NCBI RefSeq assembly: GCF_002505485.1
Contig: NZ_DAVG01000062.1
Coordinates: forward strand, 3,310-67,309
DNA length: 64,000 bases
Reading direction: 5' to 3'
From: Methanosarcina sp. UBA5
GTDB lineage: Archaea > Halobacteriota > Methanosarcinia > Methanosarcinales > Methanosarcinaceae
How positions within the stretch are numbered: the first letter of the stretch is position 1; each line of letters begins with the position of its first letter. Made by a program: the position numbers and the translations under genes. Below, piece by piece: positions 44,813 to 54,366 of the stretch. The notes below the pieces were generated by a model that did no database searches, was not told the DNA's origin, and saw only the letters and a program-made list of their open reading frames with translations.

Positions 44813-45372
44813 TTATCCCCCAACAAATATGGGAGATTATTTTTTAAAAAGATTTTGTATAAACCATGGCTGAATCAGTACGCTCTTCCTGGGGTCTTCA
44901 TCAGAAGCTCTTTGATCTTACATCACTGATACTTGTATCCTGAGGACTTTTTCAGTTACACGCGTACAACAGTTGAAGCTTGCGAGTGGTATTCAGCGCT
45001 GAAGGCACTCTCGTGACTGGGTAAAAGGAAACATTCAGTGCTTTAAAAGTATCCTGTGCTTACAGCTATCTCAAAATGGAGAATAAATGAGATTATAAAA
45101 AGGTACCTTTAGAAATAAAACAAATTTTTAGTTTATCGTCCAGTTCAACTTTTTTTCCATTTGCATCGGATTAAAAAATTGTAAATCAAACGTACATTCT
45201 ACAATTTTATAAAATAAAAATAATGTAATTTAATATAAAGATTAAAGTGTTTTATTCTTTTTCTACGCTGTAGATTTACAGAAATACAATGAAAATGACA
45301 CATTTCCTTCAGATCGCGTTTTGACCGAACACAAACTGCTTGTTTTTACTGGGTTTTACCTGAGAGTTCATG
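44813..45372. other. Spacer, no gene seen
   Basis: 560 bp, with a G+C-balanced stretch (44930-45060) and an AT-rich remainder. No frame with a ribosome site or family sequence is found on either strand. It may hide remnants too decayed to read. Confidence 0.4.
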
Positions 45373-45633
45373 CTAGCATATGGTCACGGAAGACTTTTTA
45401 ATGCTGTTATTCCCCCTGGTATTCCCAGAAGTGACCTCGATTATTCTGAAATACGGTAACCCTTTGATGGCCAGATGGGCCATAGCGTCCTCAATATCCA
45501 GAGCAGGTTCCTTAATTTTATCCGGGCTTGCTATGGCATTGAGCAGCTCCGCAAGGGCAGGGCTGTTCGAGCTCCAGGTACCGTCGCTCTGGGTTTCGGC
45601 TTTAAAAATTTGCCATTCGATTTTAACTGACAC
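45373..45633 (-). CDS. Small protein, unknown function
   Basis: 86 residues from GTG at 45633, chosen because GGGGGAG lies just upstream; a longer frame reaches 45675. It begins VSVKIEWQIFKAETQSDGTW and has LNAIASPDKIKEPALDIEDA. The compact size and clean ribosome site support a real gene; I recognise no family. Confidence 0.6.
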   Translation of the reverse strand: MSVKIEWQIFKAETQSDGTWSSNSPALAELLNAIASPDKIKEPALDIEDAMAHLAIKGLPYFRIIEVTSGNTRGNNSIKKSSVTIC

Positions 45634-45863
45634 AGTACTCCCCCTCAAATGTGCATGTCTATTTGGACTGAGCACTTAAAAAATAAAAGCTCATTAATAA
45701 TCAAATTTAATTATTTTTATAAGCTTTTGCTTATAACGTTATATTAATCTTATATTGACCTTCTATATATAGCTCGACTTTCTAACTAAAAACCCAAACT
45801 TTTGAGGCGGAAGAGATAGACGAAAAGCGGCTTCCCTTTGACAAAACTTACAATCTTGCAGAT

Positions 45864-46145
45864 TCAAGACCTGATTTTAGTGGGCTTAGAACTGTAAGCT
45901 TCTGGCTTTCGGGATTTAAGGCCTATAACACAATTCAAGAAATCCAGCACAAGCCGATTAAATTCTGCAGGTTTTTCCACGTTTGGCACATGCGCAGTAT
46001 CGGCCACAATAATTTTTTTGCTCTCTTTACCTGTTTGACAGCAGGTCAGCCACTCTCAGGACCTCAGAATGGTTCAGAGTACCAGCTATAGCGAGTGTCG
46101 GACACCGATCTCGGAAGGCCTCGATTACTGTCGGCGGTTTTAGTG
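45864..46145 (-). pseudogene. Alpha/beta-hydrolase C-terminal remnant
   Basis: One frame reads PTVIEAFRDRCPTLAIAGTL, then NHSEVLRVADLLSNR and stop. A frameshift near 46030 gives the expected continuation KKIIVADTAHVPNVEKPAEF and NRLVLDFL, with the catalytic-His region TAHVPN. The upstream lid and nucleophile parts are missing. A truncated, frameshifted hydrolase. Confidence 0.65.
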
Positions 46146-46522
46146 GGTTAAGTGGTTCAGAGTCAGCTTTTTATCAGCTATTAAATTATGATGCAAGCGG
46201 AGTTATCCTGCTGTTATAAGTGTCTCCAAAATTTTCTTTTTATAAAGCTGGAGAAATATCAATTCCATTTCTGGGTTTGAACTGGCAAAAATTTTACTTC
46301 AAAATCGACAGTGGTAAGCGAGAAAATTCCTTAATCTCTAACCAACGGTTTAATATTATATTAATAATTATATAAAGCCCAATATGGATTCCTCCTTGTA
46401 TTCTCATACAAGGCTGCCATCGAAAAAGTATGCATAATAATTGTATAGAGAATTTATTTATTCCACTGCAATATGATTCTGAAAGTAGCCGGGATAAATG
46501 TAAAAAGTTGAGGTAAGGTTTT
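46146..46522. promoter_or_regulatory. AT-rich region upstream of antiporter gene
   Basis: 377 bp without a gene. TTAATAATTATATAAAGC (about 46361-46378) is a good TATA-like element for the antiporter, giving a leader of about 120 bases. Confidence 0.4.
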
Positions 46523-47764
46523 ATGGCGCCGATGGATATGATGATCTTTTTCCTAGAGATCGCTGTGATGCTCTTTATGGCACTGTTATGCGGGCATGTA
46601 ATGCGTATGCTCCGTTTTCCTGCGGTCCTGGGTGAACTCTTTGGCGGTATCATCCTTGGTCCGACAATCTGGGGATGGCTTAGTCCAAGCACTTATAACT
46701 GGCTGTTTCCAGGATCGGGGGCCATTTTCGATGGCAGGGAGGCCCTTATCCAGATTTGCATGCTGTTTTTTTTATTCGCAGCAGGTCTGGAGATGAACCT
46801 GGGGCTAATTAAGAAACGAAGCTTTAACATAGCCTGGGCAAGTTTAATGGGGATATTGATACCATTTATATTGGGTTTCGGAATGATTTTCGTGTTCCCA
46901 GATATGTGGAGGGAGCATTTTCAGGGTAGATTATTATTTTTCGCGATGTTTATGGGAACAGCATTGTCAATCTCCGCCCTTCCGGTTATTGCTAGAACTC
47001 TTATGGATCTGGATTTGATGAAGACAGATATGGGGATGATCATTACCGGCGCCGCAACCATTGATGATCTAGTAGGGTGGTCGCTATTTGCCTTTATTTT
47101 GAGCAGTTTCGCGCCTGAGAGTATACTGGACATTCCGCCTTATATGACTTTCATTCTGGTACTTCTGCTATTTGCTTTCATGCTCACGGTAGGCCGGACT
47201 CTGGCGCAGAAAGCTCTTAAATGGTTGAAATTAGATCTGCGGCCTGGTTCGTTCCTTGGAATAACAACAGTCCTTATTCTGTTAGCTGCAGCTTGTGCGG
47301 AAGCTATCGGGATACACGCTGTCTTTGGCGCTTTCTTGGTTGGCCTGGCATTTTCTCAGGGTCTGGAAAAACGTGATGACGCGCATGAGATGATCCATCA
47401 GTTCGTCATGTATTTTTTTGCTCCTCTCTACTTTGTTTCAATTGGACTGCGAGCGGATTTCGCGGCATCGTTTGACCTCACCATCGTGCTTATAGTCCTT
47501 ATAATTGCATGTATTGGAAAGATACTTGGTGTGACGCTTGGCTTGATGATCAGCAAGCTGCCACTGAAGCAGTCTGCCGTCATAGGGATTGCCATGAATG
47601 CAAGGGGTGCTATGGAAATGATACTTGCTACTGTCGCCAAAGATGCTGGACTTATCGACGATCACATATTTGTGGCTTTGATTATTATGGCGCTGCTGAC
47701 ATCCGTTTTAACAGGTCCGGCAGTCAGCCGATTAAGTGGTTTTGGTCATTATGAGGCGGATTAA
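46523..47764 (+). CDS. CPA2-type cation/proton antiporter
   Basis: 413 residues, about 12 membrane segments, no C-terminal RCK domain. FPAVLGELFGGIILGP and the paired SALPVIARTLMDLDLM and GAATIDDLVGWSLFAF are the CPA2 (NapA/Kef/GerN) core motifs; the Asp pair IDD probably carries ions. GAGGTAAGG precedes the ATG. Likely Na+/H+ or K+/H+ exchange at the cytoplasmic membrane. Ion specificity not determined. Confidence 0.92.
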   Translation: MAPMDMMIFFLEIAVMLFMALLCGHVMRMLRFPAVLGELFGGIILGPTIWGWLSPSTYNWLFPGSGAIFDGREALIQICMLFFLFAAGLEMNLGLIKKRSFNIAWASLMGILIPFILGFGMIFVFPDMWREHFQGRLLFFAMFMGTALSISALPVIARTLMDLDLMKTDMGMIITGAATIDDLVGWSLFAFILSSFAPESILDIPPYMTFILVLLLFAFMLTVGRTLAQKALKWLKLDLRPGSFLGITTVLILLAAACAEAIGIHAVFGAFLVGLAFSQGLEKRDDAHEMIHQFVMYFFAPLYFVSIGLRADFAASFDLTIVLIVLIIACIGKILGVTLGLMISKLPLKQSAVIGIAMNARGAMEMILATVAKDAGLIDDHIFVALIIMALLTSVLTGPAVSRLSGFGHYEAD

Positions 47765-48124
47765 ATACTATTAAATCTTTTTCAGAGGCAAGGGAGTTCT
47801 TATTCTAATCTCTGCTTCAAGAAATTTTTTAATTATTTAGAGAAATGTAAGCCTTAAGTTAGAAGCTTTAATTCCTGCTTTAGTGGACCCTATCAGCGAA
47901 TTTTTAATGATGATGTTTGAACTGCCTTGAGGCTGACCTGAAAAATAAGTAATGATGGCATTATGTAGAAAAGTAAATATCTAAATAGTGAAAACGTACT
48001 GATTTATACATGATATTGATCTATAATATAGGTTGATTTACACATAGCATTGATTTACATATAGAATTTACATAAGCAATATTATTGAGTTAAGGGGTTA
48101 ATACATAATTATTGGGCGGATATA
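47765..48124. other. AT-rich spacer, no gene seen
   Basis: 360 bp. A run of related ATTGATTTACATATAG motifs (about 48015-48070) forms a loose repeat. Promoter of the small coiled-coil gene may lie here. Confidence 0.4.
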
Positions 48125-48298
48125 ATGCAAAGTAATGATCTTATTAAAGAGCAGATACTACAGTTAAAAATCGAGATCGCGCAATTAGAAGCCGAGGTTA
48201 ACAAATTACAGATTTCGATAAACGAAAAAAAATACGCTTTGAATAGATTATCTGAGCTATTAGAAATACGGGGAGTAGCCTTAAATGATAATAGATAA
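48125..48298 (+). CDS. 57-residue coiled-coil protein
   Basis: The frame begins MQSNDLIKEQILQLKIEIAQ and keeps a heptad Leu/Ile pattern to ALNRLSELLEI, so it is almost wholly a predicted coiled coil. GGGCGGA lies 5 bases before the ATG. It could dimerise or bind a larger coiled-coil partner. No family recognised. Confidence 0.6.
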   Translation: MQSNDLIKEQILQLKIEIAQLEAEVNKLQISINEKKYALNRLSELLEIRGVALNDNR

Positions 48299-49164
48299 AT
48301 ATATTAAAAGCGTCTATTATCAAAAATAGGATTCTTACATTTTAACCGATTTATATAAATTCTTTTATATATCCTGCAAACAACTTTCTCTATTTTTCAA
48401 ATCCTTCATTTATTCCGTCCAAGTGGTGTTTGGTGTAACGCGGTTTTTCGGTGACAATAATTATATCTAGAAGGAGGTCAAATCTGCCCTGTAAGCTCTT
48501 TATCTTTACATCCCTATCTTCACTTGAGTTATTTGAATTAAAATAACAAACTTTTCCGCATTCTCCAAAAGCATCCTTGGAGATTTTAAGCCTCTAATTT
48601 ACTCCTTCTACCTAATTTATTCCTTCTATATAGTCTTAATAAGATTGTGTCTCCTTATTTCTCTCAATTAGCTTACTTGAACACTCTGACTGCATCTTTT
48701 GCTTTTTGTCCCTACAATCTACCCTCTCCCTTATTTTTAAAAACGAAAAAAAACTAATATAGCAGTAAAAAGGCGTTTTAATTCTTTGTTGAATTAATCT
48801 CATTTTCAGATAATTAATTTACATATTTTTATATGCTTTCTTTCGTTTTCTCCTCAACCAGATAATGCTAATTGGGGTCATTGAAAACCCCCTACCCATA
48901 ATTTGTTATATAGTTTTGAATCTGTGAGATCATTTCAGGATACAATACATATTCTCTACCCCAGCAGACAGTTTACTTATGTGCTAGCAGATCTTGATCG
49001 CAAATTCGGTATGCCTGGAAGAATTGAATTGAAATTAAGAGGCTTGAAAGATAATAAAAGCAAGGAAATAAATAATAAGTAAAAAATAAAAAGTAGCAAA
49101 AAAATAAGAGTAAAAAAGCAAAAAATATTTATCTGTAAAAATTAAAAATTTAGGCTGAGGAATG
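48299..49164. other. AT-rich region with a possible gene remnant
   Basis: No intact gene. On the minus strand 48390-48585 reads a protein-like frame (KISKDAFGECGKVCYF; then DVKIKSLQGRFDLLLDIIIV and EKPRYTKHHLDGINEGFEK) ending in TAG. It has no start codon, and the frame is broken by TAG just upstream. It may be a fragment of a lost gene. Confidence 0.35.
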
Positions 49165-49473
49165 TTAAGTCTTTATTTTCCACTTGCTTATCTGCTCTTC
49201 ACGCCATTTCTCCATTGCTCTCCAGATGGGCAGAGGATCAATGCCATGAACTTTGATATATTCTTCTCGCATGTACTCATTCATATTTCCGTCTACGTAG
49301 CGTAATGTAGCCTGATCGGGCTGCAACCTTGCTCCTGTTGGTATTGCTGCAGGGTTTATGCAAACCTCTGCACAGTAGCGCCATTCTTCCCCGCCACCAG
49401 TTGATTCTATCCTGAATGGCTTTCCGCAGTTCGGACAGACACCAAACATTGTCTTGTCTTCTTTCTGGTTCAT
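49165..49473 (-). CDS. Small zinc-ribbon-like protein
   Basis: 102 residues. MFGVCPNCGKPFRIES gives the first CxxC knuckle, and YCAEVCINPAAI a second Cys pair (CxxxC), so a zinc site is plausible. The C-terminal half is helical and charged (MEKWREEQISKWKIKT). GGGGGAAATT precedes the ATG. Function unknown. Confidence 0.72.
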   Translation of the reverse strand: MNQKEDKTMFGVCPNCGKPFRIESTGGGEEWRYCAEVCINPAAIPTGARLQPDQATLRYVDGNMNEYMREEYIKVHGIDPLPIWRAMEKWREEQISKWKIKT

Positions 49474-50219
49474 AATTTCCCCCTACGACTGAAAAATTTC
49501 CATTTAACTAAATATTGCATGGAAATTTATATACTCAATTTTATATATCTATTTTGCCTAGCTTTCAACATTTTCTATATTTGTTCTTGCTTGCGAATCC
49601 TGATAATTATATCTTATGCTTCTCCAGAATAGTTTAAATCTCTATTTTATAGACCTTGCTTGAGAGTAAGAAGTTCAACTGTCGAATTCTTTGAATAATA
49701 TGGCAATCCTGATAGAATAGGCACATCCTGATAGAATAGGCACATCCTGATAGAATATATAGATATGAAATATGGAGAACGCAGAGAGTGTAAAAAATTA
49801 AAAATATAAAAATAATAAAGAAAATGAAAAAATGGAAAGAATTAATGCTGTATAAAGCCAGCTATAAAAAATGAAAAACTGTATTTATTTCTTCCTTATA
49901 TTTTATTATACTCTATCATACTTTATTATACTTATTAGTTTCATAACTTTGTTAACTTTGTTGTAATTTGAATATCTCCAGGCAAAAAGCTTACAGCTGA
50001 AGAACAAAGTTGCTACACAGATAGACATAAACAACAATGCACATACTGAGGTTTGTATTTCGATTGGTGACGTCTTAGTTACTCCTATTTGCCTTCATAT
50101 GATATTAAAAGCACGATAATGTAACATCCTTTTTATCATTTTCGGTACGTTTCAATCTTTAAGAGTTTCAGACTTATTTTAATACTTGCGCCGCCAGCAG
50201 GGCAGTTCGGAAGAAAATC
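49474..50219. other. Gene-poor AT-rich region with 19-bp tandem repeat
   Basis: No convincing gene. At 49706-49757 the unit ATCCTGATAGAATAGGCAC occurs 2.7 times at a 19-bp period. A CGTTTCAATC motif starts at 50147, 72 bp before a longer CRISPR-repeat-like copy at 50220. Confidence 0.45.
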
Positions 50220-50256
50220 GTTTCAATCCCACTTATTATATCTCTTGCTATCGAAT
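50220..50256 (+). repeat. Degenerate CRISPR-repeat-like element
   Basis: This 37-bp stretch starts GTTTCAATCC and ends TCTTGCTATCGAAT. I count 27 of 37 positions identical to a Methanosarcina CRISPR repeat recalled from memory. It overlaps the end of the TnpB remnant. No array is present. Confidence 0.35.
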
Positions 50257-50436
50257 CTTTTAATTTTCCGGCTTATTTTTTCTCTCTCTGGGAGGACTGT
50301 AATTTCCGTAGGTAAATTATCTACCAGAGGTTTTTAACCTCAGCTTTTTCCTCCCTGTTGGCAAGGCTCTGATTAGTGTGATGCTCTCCACATCTGCAGT
50401 TAAATGTGCCCTGACTCATGGGGTGCGAGTTCAAAT
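50230..50436 (-). pseudogene. TnpB (IS200/IS605-type) C-terminal remnant
   Basis: One frame reads MSQGTFNCRCGEHHTNQSLA, then NREEKAEVKNL, like the degraded zinc-finger end of TnpB. After a frameshift near 50325 comes KPLVDNLPTEITVLPER, which matches the usual TnpB C-terminus in methanosarcinal elements. No transposase domain or element ends remain. Confidence 0.45.
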
Positions 50437-50639
50437 CTACCTATTTCATCTGCTCGAGTTCTCCTCTAAATTTAATTCTTCTCCTAGATGTAGACTATTT
50501 GTTTTCTTCGGTTATCAAGTTCTCTCCGGTCGACATATTACCGTTGTCCTTGTTTTCTGTTGCGGCGTTTGTCTATCAATAATCTACCCTTATTGATTTT
50601 CAATAGAAAAAGAGCAGTGTTGAGATTAAAAAGCCAGTA

Positions 50640-50830
50640 ATAGTCTTAAAAATCAGCGTTTTTAAGTTCAATCATAAAATAGAGGTTTTAAGCTTAATAA
50701 AAAATAGAGGTTTTAAGCTCAGTAAAAAAGGAATAGAGGTTTTAAGTTCAATCAAAAAATAGAGGCTTTAAACTCATACTATAAAAATAGAACTTTAAAT
50801 TCCCTCAAAGATAGAGCTCCTAAACTTAAT
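50640..50830. repeat. Degenerate tandem repeat, unit about 28 bp
   Basis: The motif AATAGAGGTTTTAAGCTCAA followed by an A-rich spacer recurs about six times with drift. Spacing is irregular (roughly 24-32 bp) and there are no unique spacers, so this is not a CRISPR array. It lies downstream of the gene at 50848-51204. Confidence 0.6.
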
Positions 50831-50847
50831 TAAAGTCATAAGGCTTT

Positions 50848-51204
50848 TTATGTGTTCTCCAGGGGAAATGATTCGGTTATGAATTCTTTAAATATTTTTT
50901 TAGATTTTTCAAATCCGGTATGCACTCCATCCAGGCGCTGCTCCGAGCAATTCGGCTTTTTTGACAGGTCAATGCCGTCTAAGAGCTGGTTAAAGTTATC
51001 CTCCATGCCTCTTATTTTTTCAGCCGGGTCTTCGTCCGAGTAGGAAAGAGAGAGTTTTTCCAGATTATCCTCGAAAGTGTATTTAGCTATATCTAGGCCT
51101 TTATTAACTCCTTCTTTAAAGTCTGAATAAGCCTGATTGTCTTTATTCCTTTCAATAAAAATATTAAATTTCCTAATAAGGTCCATCATTTTTTGAGTAT
51201 CCAA
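50848..51204 (-). CDS. Small helical protein, unknown
   Basis: 118 residues, acidic and predicted all-helical (MMDLIRKFNIFIERNKDNQA; ICY-free middle; EKSKKIFKEFITESFPLENT at the end). Start TTG at 51204 with GAGG a few bases upstream. No family recognised. AT-rich DNA upstream suggests its own promoter. Confidence 0.6.
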   Translation of the reverse strand: MDTQKMMDLIRKFNIFIERNKDNQAYSDFKEGVNKGLDIAKYTFEDNLEKLSLSYSDEDPAEKIRGMEDNFNQLLDGIDLSKKPNCSEQRLDGVHTGFEKSKKIFKEFITESFPLENT

Positions 51205-51611
51205 AATCCTCGCTTCCTTTTTTTAAATGACTTTGATTTTTGCAATCTACCTTAGATTTGCAGATACAAGAGTTTCAAATTTGTAGAAATACTAAACTAT
51301 GATTTTTAAACTATGAGTTATGAATATTAGTTGTCATAAAAAATTAAATCAAGCGCTTTTCACACTTTGCATGATAAAAATGCACAGCATAAATATAAAC
51401 TCTTATATATAAAAATAGTATTTACAAGTATATTAAGCTTTTGAAGTAAAATTGGAGGCTGTTATATTTTCAGATCAGGCTAACAGATGGGAACTATTTT
51501 TAATAAATTTATATAAAGTCCTTTCATTATTCGCATAAATTTCAAGCATTACGAACTCACTTCTAATAAATCGACCAATCCATATATAGTTATTTAAAGG
51601 GCCCCGTAAAA
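51205..51611. other. AT-rich spacer, no gene seen
   Basis: 407 bp, with TTATATATAAAAATAG near 51400 as a possible TATA element. No coding signal on either strand. Confidence 0.4.
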
Positions 51612-51878
51612 TTAATTATGAGGTTCGCAAAAGAAAGCATTCCAAACAGGAAAAACCATTAATGCGGTTCTTGCCTGAGATTGAGTTTTAAATTTTAACT
51701 CGAACGGCCCATCAGGATCTATCCCATTGCTTTTAATAGTGCCATTTGTCTTCTTGATGAACCAGCAGAGGGAGAGCTCCATCAGAGCAAAATAAAGATT
51801 ATAGGAGCTAGAGGCTACTGTCTTCCTGGATCTGTATACAGATCGAATACTGAGTAGCAGGCTATTATCAAAACCCAT
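51612..51878 (-). pseudogene. Open frame of unknown origin, possible transposase scrap
   Basis: 88 codons. SVYRSRKTVASSSYNLYFALMELSLCWFIKK faintly resembles the C-terminal end of DDE transposases, where a basic stretch precedes a hydrophobic helix. No ribosome site and no DDE residues are visible. It may be a chance frame. Confidence 0.25.
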
Positions 51879-52159
51879 GCGTAATATTTTCTCAATTGCT
51901 TTTTGGGGGAAGGGATCTCGCGGGCTTCTGTCATGCTGCCTTTATCTCTTTCCTTTAACTTAATATTATAATACTTTTATTAAACTCTTGAATCCGATAT
52001 TTATTTTAATTCTTGTTTCAATGAACCTTATTCAGGAACATAAATAAGTAACTCAGGTTAAAGTTGGCCAACTGATATTCTCAATCCCTCAAAAAGTGTA
52101 TTTTTGGTAAATGTTGTCCTCAAATACTCTTATATACAACTAACTATAAATGAAAATAT

Positions 52160-52558
52160 ATGAAAGGATTTTCTATAAATATCGAAGAAGCTACTCTGGA
52201 AAATGGCAATTTCCGCAAGGTACTCTATACCTCAAAGTACAGCCAACTGGTACTTATGAGCCTCAAACCCGGGGAAGAAATCGGGATGGAAGTGCATGAG
52301 GAAAACGACCAGTTTTTCCGTTTTGAGCAGGGGAAGGGGAAGTGCATAATTGACGGCAACGAATACAAACTCCATGACGGCGTTGCGGTGGTCGTTCCGG
52401 CCGGCGCTCAGCATAACGTCATCAACACTTCGGAAACGGAGGAACTGAAACTCTATACGATCTATTCGCCGGCGCATCACAAGGATGGAATCATGCGCAA
52501 AACGAAAGAAGAAGCCGAAGCCAATGAAGTGGAATTCGATGGAGTAACTACGGAATAA
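52160..52558 (+). CDS. Single-domain cupin protein
   Basis: 132 residues. Cupin motif 1 reads GEEIGMEVHEENDQFFRFEQGKG and motif 2 VVVPAGAQHNVINTS, giving His, Glu and His metal ligands. The C-terminus is an acidic tail (TKEEAEANEVEFDG). A TATA-like CTTATATAC lies about 30 bp before the ATG. G+C content is higher than in neighbours. Small cupins of this type bind metals or small ligands; the substrate is unknown. Confidence 0.9.
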   Translation: MKGFSINIEEATLENGNFRKVLYTSKYSQLVLMSLKPGEEIGMEVHEENDQFFRFEQGKGKCIIDGNEYKLHDGVAVVVPAGAQHNVINTSETEELKLYTIYSPAHHKDGIMRKTKEEAEANEVEFDGVTTE

Positions 52559-52816
52559 CAGTTTATTCCTGCTACGAGCATTGAAAATCCAAAATATAAT
52601 GCTTTATCTTTTGTAAAAATCTTTTATGTTTTCTCTTTTTGTAGTTGTAGTTTGCTTTATCCTTTTTAGTGGATCATGCTCTCGAATAGTTTCCATATAA
52701 TTATTCAGCATTACTCTAGATAGAAACCATTACCTCCATAGCTGCACAAGTTCAATAAATTGGCCAATTCTCTGGAGTAGCAATAACCAGTGATTGCCCG
52801 CTAAACCGGACGATAT

Positions 52817-53776
52817 TCAGATTATAACTTCGGATACAGATCTTCTTAGAGATTTAGAAAGAGGCTCTGCATATCCCAGACGCAGTAAAAGCTGGGGGTG
52901 CATGTTGCCTGCGGACAATAATTTCTGTAACTTCTTTTTGAGTTCCGGTACTTCACATGGCTGATTTGTGTGGGCATTTTTTATACCAAGAATGGTGGCA
53001 CATAATGCTAGCCTTTCAAAGCTTCGCCCGGTTTTGATCCAAGAATCCCTGTCATTTTTCTCTGGCAGTACGATCATCAATGCAGACGAGCTTCTTATGT
53101 ACTTTTCATCCTTTTTCAATTGACCCTTAGCGTCCAAAAAGAATTTCATGAACAGTTTCCCTATTATGCGAGACAAGGAAGGATTTCCCATGGCTTTTGA
53201 GCTAAGACCATCACGATATCGGTTTGCTTCAGCCTCGTTGAACCTTATCAATGAAACTAGCTCCTGTATAAAATTCCGGTCATTCATCTGTATGTTGTTG
53301 CCTTCTTTAACAAGCCCTATTACTCTTTCTATTTTTTCTGGGTTTGCCACAAAAAGCGCCGACACTCCCTGCTCTAATGGCAGTGATGCAAGCCTTTCCA
53401 CGTCAGCTTCAGTAATAGATCTTCCATCATATTGTCTTCGAGTACTCTGCTTTATCGGGATAGCATTGAAAAGCCGGTCATCATCGATTTTGCCATCTGC
53501 AGGCTCAAGATTTACAGAAATAGCACCATTCTGAAAAGAGTATCCCACCAGTGTCCTGTAACCTTCATGCCCGGCAGCTATTACCAGATTCTCCAGTACA
53601 CATCCAAGGCTTATGTATAGCTTCCTGTCCAGAGGGTCAACAGCCGGAAGTCTCCTTGAAAGATCAGGATAAATAAGAATCAGGTTTTCCTTTACTCTGA
53701 ACTTCCAGGGCTGAGTATTATGCCCTGAAAAAGCCATTATCGCGTGATGTAAAAATTCTGTCATATCCAGCAGCAT
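52817..53776 (-). CDS. Acg-like nitroreductase family protein
   Basis: 319 residues from ATG at 53776, chosen because AGGTGA lies 5 bases upstream; the longer frame reaches 53872. LHHAIMAFSGHNTQPWKFRV is the FMN-contact start of the family. Two nitroreductase-like halves follow (KQSTRRQYDGRSITEADVERL; IRSSSALMIVLPE). This resembles mycobacterial Acg proteins, which bind FMN without clear reductase activity. Role here unknown. Confidence 0.85.
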   Translation of the reverse strand: MLLDMTEFLHHAIMAFSGHNTQPWKFRVKENLILIYPDLSRRLPAVDPLDRKLYISLGCVLENLVIAAGHEGYRTLVGYSFQNGAISVNLEPADGKIDDDRLFNAIPIKQSTRRQYDGRSITEADVERLASLPLEQGVSALFVANPEKIERVIGLVKEGNNIQMNDRNFIQELVSLIRFNEAEANRYRDGLSSKAMGNPSLSRIIGKLFMKFFLDAKGQLKKDEKYIRSSSALMIVLPEKNDRDSWIKTGRSFERLALCATILGIKNAHTNQPCEVPELKKKLQKLLSAGNMHPQLLLRLGYAEPLSKSLRRSVSEVII

Positions 53777-53956
53777 CGGTTCACCTGCAATGGTGTATAA
53801 AATATTTAAAAAGAGGGGTTTTACTATTTTTACATTTCTTCCAGCAATAATGGAATGTGAAAGAAAGCGCATAACCCGAGCAAATATTTCAATATTTACA
53901 AGTTTGGCCTGCTAGGACGTTATATGCTCAGCTAGATGTTTATCTGCTGGATAAGA

Positions 53957-53993
53957 GTTTCAGTCCTTGTTTAAATGTATCTTACTCTTGAAT
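53957..53993 (+). repeat. Solitary CRISPR-repeat-like copy 1
   Basis: The 37-bp stretch starts GTTTCAGTCCTTGTTTAAAT and ends TACTCTTGAAT. I count 31 of 37 positions identical to a Methanosarcina CRISPR repeat recalled from memory. No spacers or neighbouring repeats. Confidence 0.5.
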
Positions 53994-54035
53994 ACCTATT
54001 TCTTATTATCGCCAGTGAAAAATATATTTCATCCA

Positions 54036-54194
54036 TCATTCGAAATTATCTACCAGCCTGGATGCAGCTGAAGAAACAATATCATTTATTTTGTCTGCAT
54101 TCTTGTAGTGGGTTATATAAACCACAGCAATTGCCAAGACTGCTACAGTATAAACAATATCCATCCAAATTGTATTGATTATCTCTCTCAACAT
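54036..54194 (-). CDS. 52-residue single-span membrane protein
   Basis: The frame starts MLREIINTIWMDIVYTVAVL and continues AIAVVYITHY, giving one membrane helix, then a soluble KNADKINDIVSSAASRLVD tail. GGATGGT lies just before the ATG. Short but with good coding character; unknown function. Confidence 0.5.
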   Translation of the reverse strand: MLREIINTIWMDIVYTVAVLAIAVVYITHYKNADKINDIVSSAASRLVDNFE

Positions 54195-54238
54195 ACATAC
54201 CATCCAATTTAATCTACTCTTTAATCTATCTTACAGCC

Positions 54239-54366
54239 GTTTCAATCATTGCTTTATTGAATCGTACTTTAAAATAAATAAGTAAGGTCAGTGAATATTA
54301 AGTATAATAAGCGAATATTATACGATTGGTAGTCAATCTGTGTTTTAATGAATTTTTCTCACTAAT
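54239..54366 (+). repeat. Two more CRISPR-repeat-like copies
   Basis: 54239-54275 starts GTTTCAATCATTGCTTTATT (27 of 37 matching the recalled repeat). 54330-54366 contains TCAATCTGTGTTTTAATGAA and TTCTCACTAAT (27 of 37). They begin 91 bp apart, longer than a normal unit of about 72 bp. Confidence 0.4.

Noticed and set aside
49980..50110. Plus-strand protein-like stretch around 49985-50108
   Set aside because: About 40 codons without a start codon or recognisable motif; could be chance.
50425..50450. tRNA-like GTTCAAATC T-loop
   Set aside because: The flanking bases do not form a T-stem or acceptor stem, so no tRNA can be folded.
50378..50596. Plus-strand 72-codon frame
   Set aside because: It lies antisense to a TnpB-like remnant and has no ribosome site or family character.
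50640..50830. Possible CRISPR array
   Set aside because: Units drift, spacing is irregular and there are no unique spacers of constant length.
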